From the NCBI RefSeq assembly GCF_021018805.1, contig NC_086249.1, forward strand, positions 79,448,472-79,512,471: 64,000 nucleotides of DNA. Direction: 5' to 3'. Positions 38,681-51,855 of the stretch are shown here, piece after piece. Position 1 is the first letter of the stretch; every line of letters begins with the position of its first letter. The notes under the pieces were generated by a model, which was given only the letters and a program-made list of their open reading frames with translations, did not search any database and was not told the origin of the DNA. A program made the position numbers and the translations under genes. This DNA comes from Prinia subflava (lineage: Eukaryota > Chordata > Aves > Passeriformes > Cisticolidae).

Positions 38681-41124
38681 ACTGCTACATGCATCCTTTC
38701 ATATTGGATAAAAATTTTGGTCCAGGTGACTTGGTAAGAAAATCCAGAAATCTAAGAATTTATTCAGCATTCAAAATGACAGTAAACTGGAAAGTTTATG
38801 GAAGCAGAGTCTGAACAAGACCTTTAAATTACTTAATACTCTGTGGACTAGAAACTTTAAAATTGTTATAACAATTCTCATTTTCCTACTGTTATGGAGG
38901 AGATTGATGGGATGATTTTTGGAAAAGCAAATGGTAAATTGCTTAAGACTATAGAGTGAATGTTGTCTCGAAATTGACAATATATTCTTTTTTTTTTTTC
39001 CCCTTAAAAACTTGGGAAATAAATGGGATTTTGAACTGAACAAACATGTCTTTCTAGTTAAAAAGTGAATATATGATTTTTCCATTGGGGAACAGAAGGT
39101 CAGCGGTTCAGTTTTATTTTCAGCATTTTATAGACAGTTTAAAGTGAAATCCCTTGAAAAGTAGGTAGCGGTGTTTCAAGGGATTAGCAGTAAAACGTAG
39201 CAATCCACAGTGATTCTGAGCTTTGTCCTTCTGTGCAAGATCAAGGTTAAACTTCTTATGTCTGAGGACTGTTCTTTGTTTATACAATACATAAATGTAC
39301 TAATACTTCCAGTGAAGTAAAACTCCTGCAGACCATTGAATGTTTGAGCCATGGGAAAAGAAGCAGCAGTAGAAGCAAATCTTTCAAACACTTTATTTGA
39401 AAGAAGTTCAAGGATGTCTCCTTTATAAAATCTAGTGTTCACCATGTCCTGAATGGCTGACTGGTATAATTTTGAGGAGGAAGGTTTATTGATAGTAAGG
39501 ATGAAAGTCCGTGAACAGGGGTACACTTCATTTGTTCTTTCACAGAGCATGTATCACCAGTCTGTCATATAGCTAAGTTTACCTAAATGTCCTCTCAGTA
39601 GAGCATCTGGTTTTATTTTCTGACCTTCTGTGCCTGGCTCCCTCCTACTCTGTTTTTGTGAAGAACTGTGGAGAGGGTTTTAGATGTGAAATGATTTGTA
39701 ATTTTGTCTAATGTAGACACCTAAGGTATGTTTTATTCTTCCTGGGTTTTCCCTTCTCATTTATCTTGTTTGTTTTTGGTTTCATGTGTTTCTGAATGGA
39801 GAGGTAAACTTAAATGCTGTCTGCCTAGAGGAGTGGAGAGAGAGCCGTGCAGAGCAACAGCAACAAACATCAAACTTATCTGTGTCTCTGACTTTGTAGA
39901 AACACTGAAACACCCATAAACCAACACAGAGATATGGTCATTAATCACTGCTGCTGTTTTAGAGGTGAGATGAGGTCTCTTTTCCAAAAGTTTTCTTTAG
40001 GTCTGAAGAGGCCTAAAGAACTGCATCATTTTTCTGGAACTGCTTTTGAAAGAATTCAGGAAAAGTTGAGCCAATGCTCTTTTCTGGCCTTCTTGGTATA
40101 TCTAAATGTGAAGCAGTGTGAGATTCTGTTGTGTTTACTCTGTAGCCAAGAAAAATGGGCCTAAAAAGCTGCCATCTTCCTGTTTGTCTAGTGTTGTTTG
40201 CAGTCAAAAGGTGTGAAGATGTTTTCTCTGCACAGCCTGTGTTTGCCCACTGCTGTCTAGAATATACCATTGCTCTTGATTGCCTTCAAAATAAAGCAAG
40301 ACGACTTTCTGCACTAATAGTGGAAATAGTCACCACAGGTTGGGTCACTCACAGTCACTGCATCTGCATTAGGCTGCTGATGGAGGCAGAAAAAAAAACT
40401 TGCAGCTGCTGCCTCTAGTTGTCTGAGCCCTGAGTGCTGCTGAGGATTGCAGCAGCAGGTGCAGGAAAGAGAGGCTGAGGGCAGATGGCACAAGCACAGG
40501 GAGGGTAAAGGCTGGAGGAAGGGCATGCCAGGAAGAGGGATATTAGCCAACTGTCTGTCATTGGAGTTGCTTTATATTCAGACATAATTATTTTTTTTTC
40601 TCCTCTTTCAACAAATTAAAATCAAGAAAGATGACAGTTCACATTCCTTGTGTTTTCTGGTACGTATATGATAAAAGGGCATGAAAAGGTGTATAGTTTT
40701 CAAGATACTGGGAAATACCTTCTTCTAAAAATACTGTTTAAGATGAAACAGTAAAAATGCTGTCTTAGTGTTGTTTTTGGGGTTTTTTGCTTGGTCTCTC
40801 AAAGGTTATACTGTCTGTTAATCTTTGTCCTGTTTTCTGAATGACATATAGATACACATTTCCTAAAAACAGCACATGCCCCAAACAAATCAAACACTTT
40901 TTTTTTGGTTTTCTTGATCCCTTAAGGTTGTCATCTCTTATTTATGGAAAGATTTGAGCTAAGTTTTTCTTACAAGTCCTTTGCCATGTCTGTTGGTGAC
41001 CATACTAAGCTTAGTTAAAGACATGATGAAGTGTTTTCTCTGTAATTTCTATTACTATCTATCTTCTAAGCATAGGTAAGTTATAAGGCTTGTAGCTGTA
41101 CTGTGTAACTGTAACATGAGCTGC

Positions 41125-41159
41125 TATAATACCAGCTTGTTCCTGTATAATACCAGCTT
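41125..41159 (+). repeat. Direct repeat of TATAATACCAGCTT
   Basis: The exact 14-mer occurs at 41125-41138 and at 41146-41159, giving a 21-bp period. Confidence 0.85.
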
Positions 41160-41672
41160 TTTGTCCTTTGAAATAGAACTTTAAATTTAAATCATCTGTC
41201 AGAAGCTGAAAACGAACACTTCCTACTTTATAACAGGCATACTGTTCCAAAAAAGGCTATAGAAATATCCTTTTCAAGTAAAACATCAAAAGAGTTTTAA
41301 AATCAGTTTCCTGAAACAGCAGGGCACTTATTACGTAAATAGAAAAGATTGTACTTAGTATTATGTGGTTTAAATTCTGCCACATTGATTAAGCATTTGT
41401 ATCTTGAACTGCACCAGATGAGGAAATTTTGTGGTATAGCAGTATTACCAATGAAAATCCTAAAAGATATTGAATTGGAAGGGTTAGCTTGTGTGAAAGT
41501 CACAATATGAAACAAGAGTGAATAGCGCATAAAATTAGAGTGGTGTTGCAAGATTAGCAGGCCAGAACTCAGATTTTGTTCTTCTGTTGTTGCAGCAGCT
41601 TACTTTATAACAGCCTGGATAGCTTTCTCTTTGTACCACCAGAGAGTTAACAGCCTAAAGTATCCACTACTT

Positions 41673-42888
41673 TCATAGAATCATAGAATATTTAGGGTTG
41701 GAAGGAACTTCTAAAGGTCATCCATTCCAACCCCTCCTGCTGTGAGGAGGGATATCTTCAAGTAGATCAGGTTGTGCGGAGCCCTACCTAATCTGGCCTT
41801 GAATATTTCCAAGGATGGAGCATCTTCCATGTGTCTGGGCAACCTGTTCCAGTGCTTCACCACTCTCATTGTAAAAATAAAATTTCTTCCTTATATCTGG
41901 CCTAAATCTCCTGTCTTTTAGTTTAAAACCATTACCTCTTGTCCTATCCCTCTAGGCCCTACTGAAAAGTCTGTCCCCATCTTTCTTGTAGGCCCTCTTT
42001 ATGCTATAAAGTCATCTCTTCTCCAGGCTGAACAACCCCAGCTCTCTGAGTTTGTTGTCTTCATAGAAGAGGTGTTCCAGCCCACTGATCGTCTTGGTGG
42101 CCTTCCTTTGGACCTGCTCCAACAGGTCCATGTCTTTCTGTGCTGGGGGCCCCACATCTGGATGCAGTATTCTGGGTGGGGTCTCACCAGAGCAGAGTAA
42201 AGGGGCAGAATCATCTTTTACCTGCTGGCCATGCTGCTTTTGATGCAGCCCAAGATGCAGTTGGCTTTCTGGGCTGCAAGTAGACATTGCTGGGTCATGT
42301 CCAGGCTTTCATCTACCTAATGCTCCACAGTCCTTTTTGATAGGGTTGCTCTCAATCCCTGCGTCCCCCAGCCTATACTTACATGGAGTTGCCCTGACCC
42401 AGGTGCAGTACCTTGTACTTGGCCTTTTTGAACCTCCTCAGGTGCCCATGAGCTCAGGTCTTGAGCTTGTCCATGTCCTTCTGGATGGCATCCCATTCTT
42501 CAGTTTTGTCAGCCGTAGTTTGGTGTTATATGTAGACTTTTCGGGGATGCGCCCCATCTGTGTCACCAATGAAGACATTGAACAGTGCTGACCCCAGTAT
42601 GGACTCCACTTGCCACTGATCTCCATCCAGACACTGAGCCATTGATCAAAATCCAGATACCCTCTGGATGTGGCCATCCAGCCCGTTCCTCATCCACTGA
42701 GTAATCTATGCATCAAATTCACATCTCTTCAGTGGAAAGAGAAGGATGTTGTGGGGGACTGTGTCAAAGGTCTTACTGGAGTCCAGGCAGACAACATCTG
42801 TAGCCTTTGCCTTACCCATAGTTGTAGTCACTCCATCATAGAAGGCTGCTAAGTTGGTCAGGTAAGGCTTGCATTTGGTGAAGCCACT
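41673..42888 (-). mobile_element. CR1 LINE, 5'-truncated, minus strand, about 1.2 kb
   Basis: The + strand begins TCATAGAATCATAGAAT, the reverse complement of the CR1 3' terminal repeat, so the element reads right to left. Its translated minus strand has CR1 ORF2 landmarks in order: a GF-T-x-C-x-x-YLTNL-AFYDGV-like block (about 42800-42885), VCLDSSKTFDTVPHN-like (about 42740-42800), then [20 protein letters not shown] and [12 protein letters not shown] near 42010-42190. Frameshifts and stops break the frame. The segment aligned with the reverse transcriptase FADD motif reads STYN, so the catalytic aspartates are lost. The 5' boundary, about 42880-42890, is uncertain. Neither a 5' UTR nor ORF1 is present, the usual result of 5' truncation. 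The element is inert. Confidence 0.95.
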
Positions 42889-43041
42889 TTCTCACATAAC
42901 CATTAACAATTTTATTCCTGTGTGATATTTTCCAAAGTCCTATATGTTATGTTTCTTCTTGGGGTTTTTGACGTTGTATGCCTCAAATTATGAAGCTGTA
43001 TTAGTCTGAATAATGGGCAGCTGAGACTGTGAGATAACTTG

Positions 43042-43485
43042 AACATGTCCAGAGGAGGCAATGACGCTAGTGAGGGGCTTAGAACACAAGGCCTGTGAGG
43101 AACAACTGAGGGAGCTGGGGGTGTTTAGCCTGGAGAAAAGGAGACTCAGAGGTGACCTTATCACTCTCTACAACTCCCTGAAGGGTGGCTGTAGTCAGGT
43201 GGGGGTTGGTCTCTTTCTCCAGGCAGCAACTGACAGAATGAGAGGACCCGGTCTCCAGCTGCATCAAGGGAAACATAGGTTGGATATTAGGAAAAAGTTT
43301 TATACAGAAAGAGTGATAAAGTACTGGAATGATCTGCCCAGAGAGGTCGTGAAGTCACCATCCTTCGATGTGTTTAAAAAAAGACTGAATGTGGCACTCG
43401 ATACCATGGTTTACTTGAGGAGTTAGGGCAGGGGTTGGGTTTGATGACCCTGAAGGCCTCTTCCAACCTAGTGATTCTGTATGTG
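43042..43485 (+). mobile_element. CR1 LINE, 5'-truncated, plus strand, about 0.45 kb
   Basis: A 121-codon open frame (43061-43426) carries the C-terminal end of CR1 ORF2: [19 protein letters not shown] near the start, [20 protein letters not shown] in the middle and [14 protein letters not shown] near the end. The 3' UTR follows with GGGTTTGATGACCC and CTTCCAACCTAGTGATTCTG, and the element ends near 43480-43487. Its terminal repeat type (GATTCTGT) differs from the neighbouring copy (ATTCTATG), so the two belong to different subfamilies. No polymerase core is present. The long open frame in a truncated tail suggests it is less decayed than the 29.5-kb copy. Confidence 0.95.
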
Positions 43486-45910
43486 TGACTGGCTTTCAAG
43501 AAAGGAAGAAAAAATGTGAGCTGGAAAATTGGCTTACTGCATTCATTATGTTTGGCAGCCTCTTCTTTTGAGGGCGCCCCCATTGGTCTTGTACAACAGA
43601 CACTTGTGCTGCACCTTCCTGCTGAAGTGGAGCTTGGAGAGCTGGAAAAATCTACAGCCATCAGATATTGGCATCACTAAGAATCTGGACTCCAAGCAAA
43701 ACATAAGTGGGTCTTGCTGAGGAGGTGCAGTCTTTTTGTTTAAAACTTCCTTTTCCTTAAATGTTGAGTTTACATTTTAAGCGATCATTTGAAGCAGGCC
43801 CTGCTTGCTTATTTCACCTGAGCAGACTAATTCGTGTGATGGACATCGTGAAAACTTGGGATGAGAATTTTTTTTACAAACATCTTTTTTTACATTGCTA
43901 GATAAACACAGAAAATTTCATTTTTGTTGAAGGGTAAAATGCTGTACTGACTCCATAGCAGGACAGATGTAACACTCTGGGCTTTTCTAACATTCTTCCT
44001 TTATTTCTTTGTCTGTCTTTTAAACAGACTTCTATACCACTTACAAAAAAAATGTGCTTAGGCTCTGTGCTCTATTGGAGCTGTGCAGAAGTTCGTTACC
44101 ACTAAACTAGTCTTGAGGTTTCCTGTTTGCAGTTGTTCTGCAATGTGAGATACAAGGTGCCACCACATAGCTGCAGCTGTATTAGAAGTTGGGATATCAG
44201 ATCTGTCATGGGGCCAGGAGAGGCCAACCTTGCCTAGCAGCTGTTAAAGGCATTTGGCTGCAGAAACAGACCTCAGCCCTCACACCACTGTGCCCATATA
44301 CAGTGGCAGGCCACACCAAGACAATGGGGTCTGAGGTGTGTAGGTAGCAAGGACAAGTTAGTTAGGACAGCTCTAAATTACTGGTTGAGCGATCCTTCAC
44401 TTTTTTTGGAGATATGGTTGTGTTAACAAGAAGTATCATCTAAAAGCCCCATCCCTTCTGTGCCTGTAGAAGGGGACTGTGGCAGGGCTGTCCTGCCGGG
44501 GTGCACGGGCCATAGCGCCTCTGATGCCATTAAGTGTTGCACCAGCCTGGATCACCCTCGCCCTTTCATCTATAATTATGCCTTTCTGGTTTGTTTTTTT
44601 TTTTTTTTAATTTTTCCCCCTAAGTGATTTGAAAGCAAACCAAGTGCTTTTTGTGCTTTAGAGCAAATGTTCTGGTGCTGCCAGAAAAGCTCATGCAGCT
44701 ACTGAACCTGCCTTTGTGTCACTCCTATATTGTGGCTGGGGCTATCCCTCAGCTGATTGTTAAATCTCTCCAGCTTGGGTGGATGGGTAGACCTAAACCA
44801 GGATCTCAAAAGAAGTTGAAAAAAAAATTAGTGAAAGCTAAAACTGTAACTGCTTTGTGGATGTTTCTGATATCTTGTGGTGTATTTGAACATTAAAAGT
44901 GTTTTAATTTTTCTTATTACTTTTATATGCTAGTTAATGACAAAGAAGAAAATGGTTGTCTCTGTAAAATAATCCCATATGTAGAAATAAGTATTAAACA
45001 TTTTTCTTGCGTCGTGTGCAGTCAACTTAATATTCTTTCTAATTCTGTACTTATTCTTTTGCTAATTTTTAAATTATTGCAATGCACTTTTAATACCTTT
45101 TTTATAGTTCTTGATGAACTGAATTTTACTTCTTTCAATACTTTCAGTTTGCATTTCTGGACTTGAGCTTATTGCTATCAGGTTTTCCTTTTCACGGAAA
45201 GGACCAGGGAGAGGGGACACAGAAAACCCCTAGAGCTTTTTACCTCCTTTTAATTTAAAAAACAGGTTATTTTTTAAATCAGTTCTTTTGTAAATGCTAA
45301 ATTGTAATAAAACATTCCTCCTTTGCAGTGGATTAATTTATTTACATCTTTGTTCACATTTATTTTTTACAGCCTTCCACTCATCTCTGCTTTCAGTTTT
45401 GGAAAACTGACCCCTTAAAATACAGACAGCAGCATCTATTGATTGTGACTGGGTCTTCAGTTTGCACATCAAAGTAAATTAGATAATAATTACTTGCACT
45501 TACTCAACTATCACTTTTAGTTCTGTAATCAATACATCCTAATGAGACCTAATAATGAAATACCCCAAATTAATTGTGAAGCTTGTGCTAAAACAATCAA
45601 CTATTTTAGTTTGCCTGGATGTGGGGGGCTTTTTTGCTCAGGTATTGGTTTGACACCCTAGAACCACATAGCTGGGTGATGAATGCTTGTTCACTACAGC
45701 TATTTAGTTAACTTCCTTTAAAAGAGTGAGAATAATCTTACAGTAGTTTTTGATGCAGTGACCTCTTTCTGAAGAAATGTGTCTCTTGGGGTGTGTTGGC
45801 ACATATTATATGAAGTATTAAAGTGTTAAACTGCAAAAGCAGTTAGACAAAGTGGCCTTTATGTGATCCATCTGTATTTGTCCAAGCACCAGCATGGAAA
45901 GGATTTTACT

Positions 45911-45949
45911 GGTTATAACAAAGGTTATAATTATAACAGCTGGTTATAA
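45911..45949. repeat. Three GGTTATAA copies including a 14-bp palindrome
   Basis: GGTTATAA occurs at 45911, 45923 and 45942. The middle copy is part of GTTATAATTATAAC (45924-45937), a perfect palindrome. Confidence 0.8.
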
Positions 45950-48900
45950 TTTGGGTCAGTTTGTTTATTCTTTTTAAACCTCTGAATTTTGAGATTTCCT
46001 TGTAAGAGTCATTGGGAATATGTCTTCCTAGGTTTAGGTTAACTTTGGCCTTTGAATGAAGGAGATGTTATTTTCCTCTTTCTTCAAACATGTTCCACTG
46101 GAAATGCTAAAAGTAGATCCAAAAGCTGTATTCTTTTTCACAAGTGTTTATTTAAATTCACCTTACTGGTTCTTTCTTATGCCTTCTGAGTTCTTTGTGT
46201 TAGTGTTTTACTGGTCCTCAAGAACTGAACAAAACCATTTCAGATGTAAAGAAGTGGTTTTTTTGAAATCTTTCTATATGTCAAAACTATTCATGTAGGG
46301 TGATGTAAGGAAATTAACCACACACCCACACATGTAACAAAGAAAAAAAAAAACTGTAGGTGAAAACAAAACTTCAAATTTATTGAAACTATAGGCAGAT
46401 TAACCAGAGATTGCATCATCATAAACAAGAAAGCTTCAGATTTAGAGAGTACTTCAGATGAAGGTATTTAATAGAAGTTATTAATTGCAGAATACAGTAA
46501 GCACATCCAGGTACTATGAAACAAGTTTGTATGTTTGTAGACTTTTTAAAATTTATTTTCTGCAACTGTATTACCTTAGAGAACTGAATATTGCCTATTT
46601 GCCATAGCTTATGAAAGATTACCAGGTGGGCACCAGATGCCCAGCCTGTCAGCAACAAATGCTGCATGGCTCAAAACATGTCTTGATTTTTCAGAGTTTG
46701 GGGACAGGAGGAGAGGTTGTTCAGCCTTCAAATCTTACAGAAAACCATGATACATCATTAGTTAGTTTACCATACTTCCCATGTAATTAACTAAATATCA
46801 TCTAGTAATTGTATTTTACTTAATATTGTACAGCAGGTATTTTATGTACATCAGTGTCATGTAAAAGCCTCTGTATCAATTCTGTTCCTTTCTTTGTGTG
46901 TCTTAGGAAGACATCTAATTCTAGAACAGTCTATTATATCAATTGGCACTGCCTATTATTAGAATTTTTGCTTGTTCCCTTGGTGAGGGATTAAATTTCA
47001 AGCATTACTGTCAGTCATTTTTTAGTCATGTTCCTTTTTGCAAAACAAATTCTGAACAAGGAGAGCAACTGCTTCATTTCTCACTGCATCTTTACCTTCT
47101 GTTTGCACTGTCCTAACTAACCCTGTGGCATAACTGTGAGCTTTCCTCTTGAGGGCAAGAAAAAAATGCTGCTGTTCTACCCGCTGGACCAGGGTGTTAA
47201 ACTAGTCATAGTATTACCTTGTGTCAGTCTGTAGGAGAAGATTCCAGTTCAGGTGGCCATGCTGATAAGAGTCCTTTCCTGTTGGTCATCGTGGGAGAAA
47301 TGTATTAGTCCTGTGTGGGGAGGGGGAGAGAGTGAGGATGGAAATCTCATCCTGGTAAAAAGAGAATGGGATCTGCATTACAATTCTTCGTGTTTTGGCA
47401 TTTGGATTGACACCAACTGGATAAATCTTTCACATGAAGAATCACTAGTAGATTTACAAGCTTGTTGGAGCAACTTCTCTTAAGTTCCTCTATGCTTAAT
47501 TTTCCATCATCTCCAAATATTACTTCCATGGCTCAGTTTTAAGCATGGCTTCTTTGTTTAGTTTTTTTTTTTTTTTTCCTATCATTGCTAAGTTGTTGGA
47601 TTGTTGATAGTTTATTGAAGGTAACCTTTTCCTTTCTGGACTTCCTTCTCATAAAGTCATACAGAAGCTGCAGTACAGCTAGATATTCCACCATTGGCTA
47701 CGTTTATTCTGCCACATGGTTAGTTAATGTTCCTCACCTGTCTGAGCAGACTCTCAATGCAGCCATAACTGTCTTGATTTTGGCTGAGGTTTTGCTGATT
47801 GCCTTCTTGGATGGGCAATTTTTCAGTTTTTGCCCTCTCTGCTAAGGACAATTCTGTGTAGAAAAAATTTAATGTGTGCTTTTGCAGTAGGGCAGCTTCT
47901 GTTGAAGACAGGACTTCCTTTCATAACAAAACCTAATCTGAAGGGAAGTAATGAAGTGGCTGAAAATACATGAGCTCAATCTAAACTGTATTAGTTTTAA
48001 TGCTTCAGCAAAAATACAATGTTGGTAAAATAAATTAGTTTTTTAAGACTGATAGCAGTGAAGGAATTGATAGATTAAAGTGAGTTAGAGTTGTGTATTT
48101 GTATTACAAGATTTACCTTTAGAAGGTCTGGGTTGTGGAGTTCTGTTTGCTCTCATTTAATGTGGTGTCTTCATTTCAGGTTGCTTTTGTTTTTAAGGTT
48201 GGAAGTTGGATTGCCAAGAAGTAAAGCAAATGACCTTTGGTGTGGTAAGGTAAAAGCCAAGGTCGTGTGAAACAATATTATATGGAGAAGACTGTTGCAT
48301 TTCATGGATTGTGTGAAGGAAAGACTGTTACAGTTCTTTGCAGAAGTATTTTGAAGCTTTTCACTGGTGCTTTTTAAAGTGTGTCAGGTAGAAGACATCT
48401 CAGTATTTCAGGGCTAGGACTTCTGAGCATTTTGAGAAGGAACTTTCCAGAAAGCTGTACACTTTTAGCAGTAATGGATTATCATTTTCTTGATGGAAAG
48501 AAATCTTATGTTGCCATTAAAATCTTTGGGAGCTGTGGTATCTTTTATTTTGCAGTATGTAAGCAGTACACTAAAGAAATTTCATGCTTTCAGTCTGTGT
48601 CAAGTTTTTACGGTACTCTGAGGTGCTTTGGGAGGCTGTTATTTTGTTTTCTTTTCATTTTCCCCCAAATCTCGTTATGTTGTCTGCTTATAATCTTTTA
48701 TTTGGCACATGGCTTTGTTGCAGAAGCATTTCAAATCTATTACTTCTACAGCCCCCCTTTTGGGAAACAAATGTCCTTTTTTACATACTAGGAAATCTTA
48801 GCTCTGCAGATGTCACAGGAACAGCCATATTATCCTTGATGGAGACAGTCTAATGATGTAATCATAAGAAAATAATTTTAAGACCTTTAATGTATTTCCC

Positions 48901-49008
48901 CACATTAAAAACAAACAAAATAAAACAAAACAAGCAAACGACCCCAAAACACAAAACAAAACTTGCTCCTCTGAAAAGAACAAACACAACACAACTAAAT
49001 TGTACACA

Positions 49009-49037
49009 CATTAAATGGATACAGCATTAAATGGATA
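49009..49037 (+). repeat. Direct repeat of CATTAAATGGATA
   Basis: The 13-mer occurs at 49009-49021 and again at 49025-49037. Confidence 0.8.
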
Positions 49038-51815
49038 AATGTTTAGCTGCAATTACATTGTGCATTTTGACTCTAAATCCTGTCTCCACTTTGGAAGGAA
49101 AGCTTGTGCCACTAAACATTTAGTAAAACCTGAACTACTTTACTGAAAGGGGTTATGTGTGAGCATGGTGCTCAGGAAACTCAGCATCTCTATACCTAAA
49201 TACTTCTGCCAAAACTGCATCGTGCAAGGGGGTCTGCTTGTGAAATAGCACTGTTATTCAGACATGTCTATCTACACTAATGGGAATTTAAGAAATTGAG
49301 TAGGTTTGAGCACCCTGTCCTGGTGAGTTTCAGAGGACTGCAGTTGATGTTGTCAGCCCTGGTAAATATTTCTTCCTGTGCTTCTGTCCTTGCCTAACAC
49401 CGTGGGGAAAGACTTGATGATTCTTACAGTAGGGGTCAATTCAAATTCTTTTTTTCTTCAGAGGTATAGGAAGAGTTTAATAGTTTTCCACCAATCACTA
49501 CTCAAATATTATTCCTAATGTTGGGTTTTTTGATTATTAATATGCTGTAATAGTGATCATTTTAACTTGCCTGTTTCGTGAAAATAACGTTTGTTAGAAG
49601 GGGAGTCTGTGTATTGGCAACAGCAACCAACTGCATTGATGATGTCCTGTTTCTTCATGTCCCCAGGAATAGTGAGAATTGACCATTTTACAGTTGCTGA
49701 GATAAAATAAACCAACCTAAATTGGAGAGATAGATTATATTGACAACACCAGCCTCCAGAACTTGTTTGATTGCAGTCCCTTGTGGCTACATCAGCTTAT
49801 CGACCTGTAGACTCTCTGTCCATTTTATGTCAGTCAGAAAGCAGGGCAGTTTATTGGAGACTGAGGTCCAAAGTTCAGGCACTTCTCTGTCATTGTCAGA
49901 TGGGATTATTATTTTAGGGGGAGAAAATGGTTGAATAGTTACTGACTGACTTATTGTAAAACTATCAGTTCCACTGCATAAGTCACAGCCTTTTTGAGTT
50001 GTAAGGATTGTGTTTCTCAGTTATTCAAAGCATCAAAGCTCCTTTTTAAATTTGTCTTAGGGATCTCAGCCATGCAAATACATATTTGAATAATGTATTA
50101 ATTGTTGTATGTTCTTTCTGGTTTTTGATTGGAAAACGAGAACTTAAACCTGTTTAACTCAGTTTAAGATTTTCAAAAATCATGTCCTGTGTAGGCCATG
50201 AGGGCAGATTTTGCTGGTGCTTTCCAGAGCTTCGCTGTCAAATGGTTTAGGAACCATAGCTCAGGCCTATGTGATGTTCTCCTGGGAACAAAATTTGTGA
50301 TAAGAAGAAGCTATTAATATATAATAGGGTCTGCTATTATGTTTTATGATTATAGATGAAATAAGGAAAACACTTCTTTTTCCTAGAGTAGATATGCTGG
50401 GTTGTCTGGCATGCAGTTTTCACAGTTTGTACTGTAGCTAAAGGGAGAGGTGTGTATATGTGTTTGTGTGTATATTTACAGACTGCAGAAGGAACCCTTT
50501 TTGGAATATAGGTGATAAAACTTACACACTGAACAAAATTTCTGAATGAAGTTTGGTTTTTAATTACCTTTCTTTTACATAAACTACTAGGTATCAGAGA
50601 AGATAGGGTTGTGGACTTCCAAGACCTAGGCAACAAAGTCAAATATTACAGAAATCTTTGGACATTAGTCGTTTGAAGTACTTTTGCACCTTTTTCTACT
50701 AATCTGTAGTTTAAATGAAATCTACACCTTTTATTTAAAAATCCCCAAAATCTGCTACATTGATTTTCAAATATGTTCTCACCTCCTACTCTCTCTGTCC
50801 TCCTCCACTTCCCTCTCCCCCAACCCCGATGGCAGCAATTAGAACATTTTAGGTGACTTTTCAGAATTTACAAGGTAAAATCAACATGTCTCAGTTGGCA
50901 TTATAACATATTTGAATGTCATTGGTACTATCATTGGACTTATCCTTGCACACTATTGTGCTGCCTCACATTGTTCCTGGTAATTGCTGGGATGCGTAGG
51001 AAAACGTGGAGGCATGCAGCTGTCTTTGTGCAGCTGACAAATAGCTTTGGAAAAGATTGTTCTTGCAGGTAAGTGAGAGAAAGACAACTCAGATTCAGTC
51101 TTTAATGGAACTCTGGGTGTGTTTCAGGTAGGGAAGAAATGAAATCCAGTGGGAGCTCTTTTCCACTCCGCTGACTAATGCCTGGTGCTGGACTGTGCTG
51201 AGCTGGGATCTTCCTGGGAACAAAGGGGGAGAGAAGACTTAAAGCCAGTTTTGTGCTGCCTGCACAAAACAGTGAACAAAGGCTTGCTAAAGACAGTACC
51301 CTCTTATTGATGGCAGATTTTCCTGCCGAGTTGCATTACTTACTGAATCATTTCTTAACTTTCTACTATATAAAGATGGACAATTTTGTTTAAATGCAGA
51401 AAACTGACACATGTGATGTTAGTGCGAGGATGTGGAACGACTGCAGAAGGAAAATACATTCTTGGAATGCTGCTATTTTTTTTTTTCTTCTCAGATCAGG
51501 ACTTGGAATGCCACATGTGGGATACTTTGATAATGCTATATGCAAAAATTAAACAGATTTTATAAATAAGCTTCTGTTAATATATATCCATATAACATTT
51601 TATACATTCGGAGGAAGTGAAAGTAATACATTATGACTAGAATTTACTATCAAGATGTTGCCATATTTTAGTGGCTGAAAAACCAAGAAAAGTCATTATG
51701 ACTTCCCTTATTTTTAAAAGAGAGTTTTCCCTATATGGCATTCCCATTTTGCCCTAGCCTTTTTCTTGCTTATTTTACAAGAATTCAAACGAAAAAATGA
51801 GTAAGAATTATATGA

Positions 51816-51855
51816 CCTAATTTACTGAGGATCATGTTTTAATATTTTGTTGCAG
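51816..51855 (+). other. Splice acceptor of the NCK2 start exon
   Basis: A T-rich stretch ending in TTTTGTTGCAG precedes the exon, with AG at 51854-51855. A plausible branch-point sequence, CCTAAT, lies about 36 nt upstream near 51816-51821. The polypyrimidine tract is interrupted by several A and G bases, so the site is moderate rather than ideal. Confidence 0.8.

Larger units (their letters stand above)
29726..41672. other. Non-coding tract
   Basis: No coding exon or RNA gene is recognisable. It holds A13 at 30611-30623, T-rich runs near 32.3 kb, two tandem duplications (30878, 33868), a 44-nt pyrimidine tract (38637) and a short 21-bp-period repeat (41125). A 124-codon minus-strand frame at 39176-39550 is mentioned in the findings but is not called a gene. 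A GC-richer, CpG-poor patch lies at about 40350-40540. Confidence 0.7.
43486..51815. other. Non-coding tract upstream of the NCK2 exon
   Basis: No coding exon or RNA gene is recognisable. It holds T15 at 44594-44608, T16 at 47562-47577, an A-rich stretch with repeated AAAC units at about 48898-48960, the palindrome at 45924, a 13-bp direct repeat at 49009, and a GC-richer but CpG-poor patch at about 44200-44540. The frame at 48381-48791 (136 codons, plus) is hydrophobic and AT-driven, with no family resemblance. Confidence 0.7.

Noticed and set aside
43061..43426. 121-codon frame considered as a host gene
   Set aside because: It is the C-terminal tail of CR1 ORF2 inside a truncated LINE copy.
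48381..48791. 136-codon plus-strand open frame
   Set aside because: Hydrophobic, Phe/Leu-rich translation typical of T-rich DNA; no domain, no supporting splice or promoter context, and it lies inside a probable intron.
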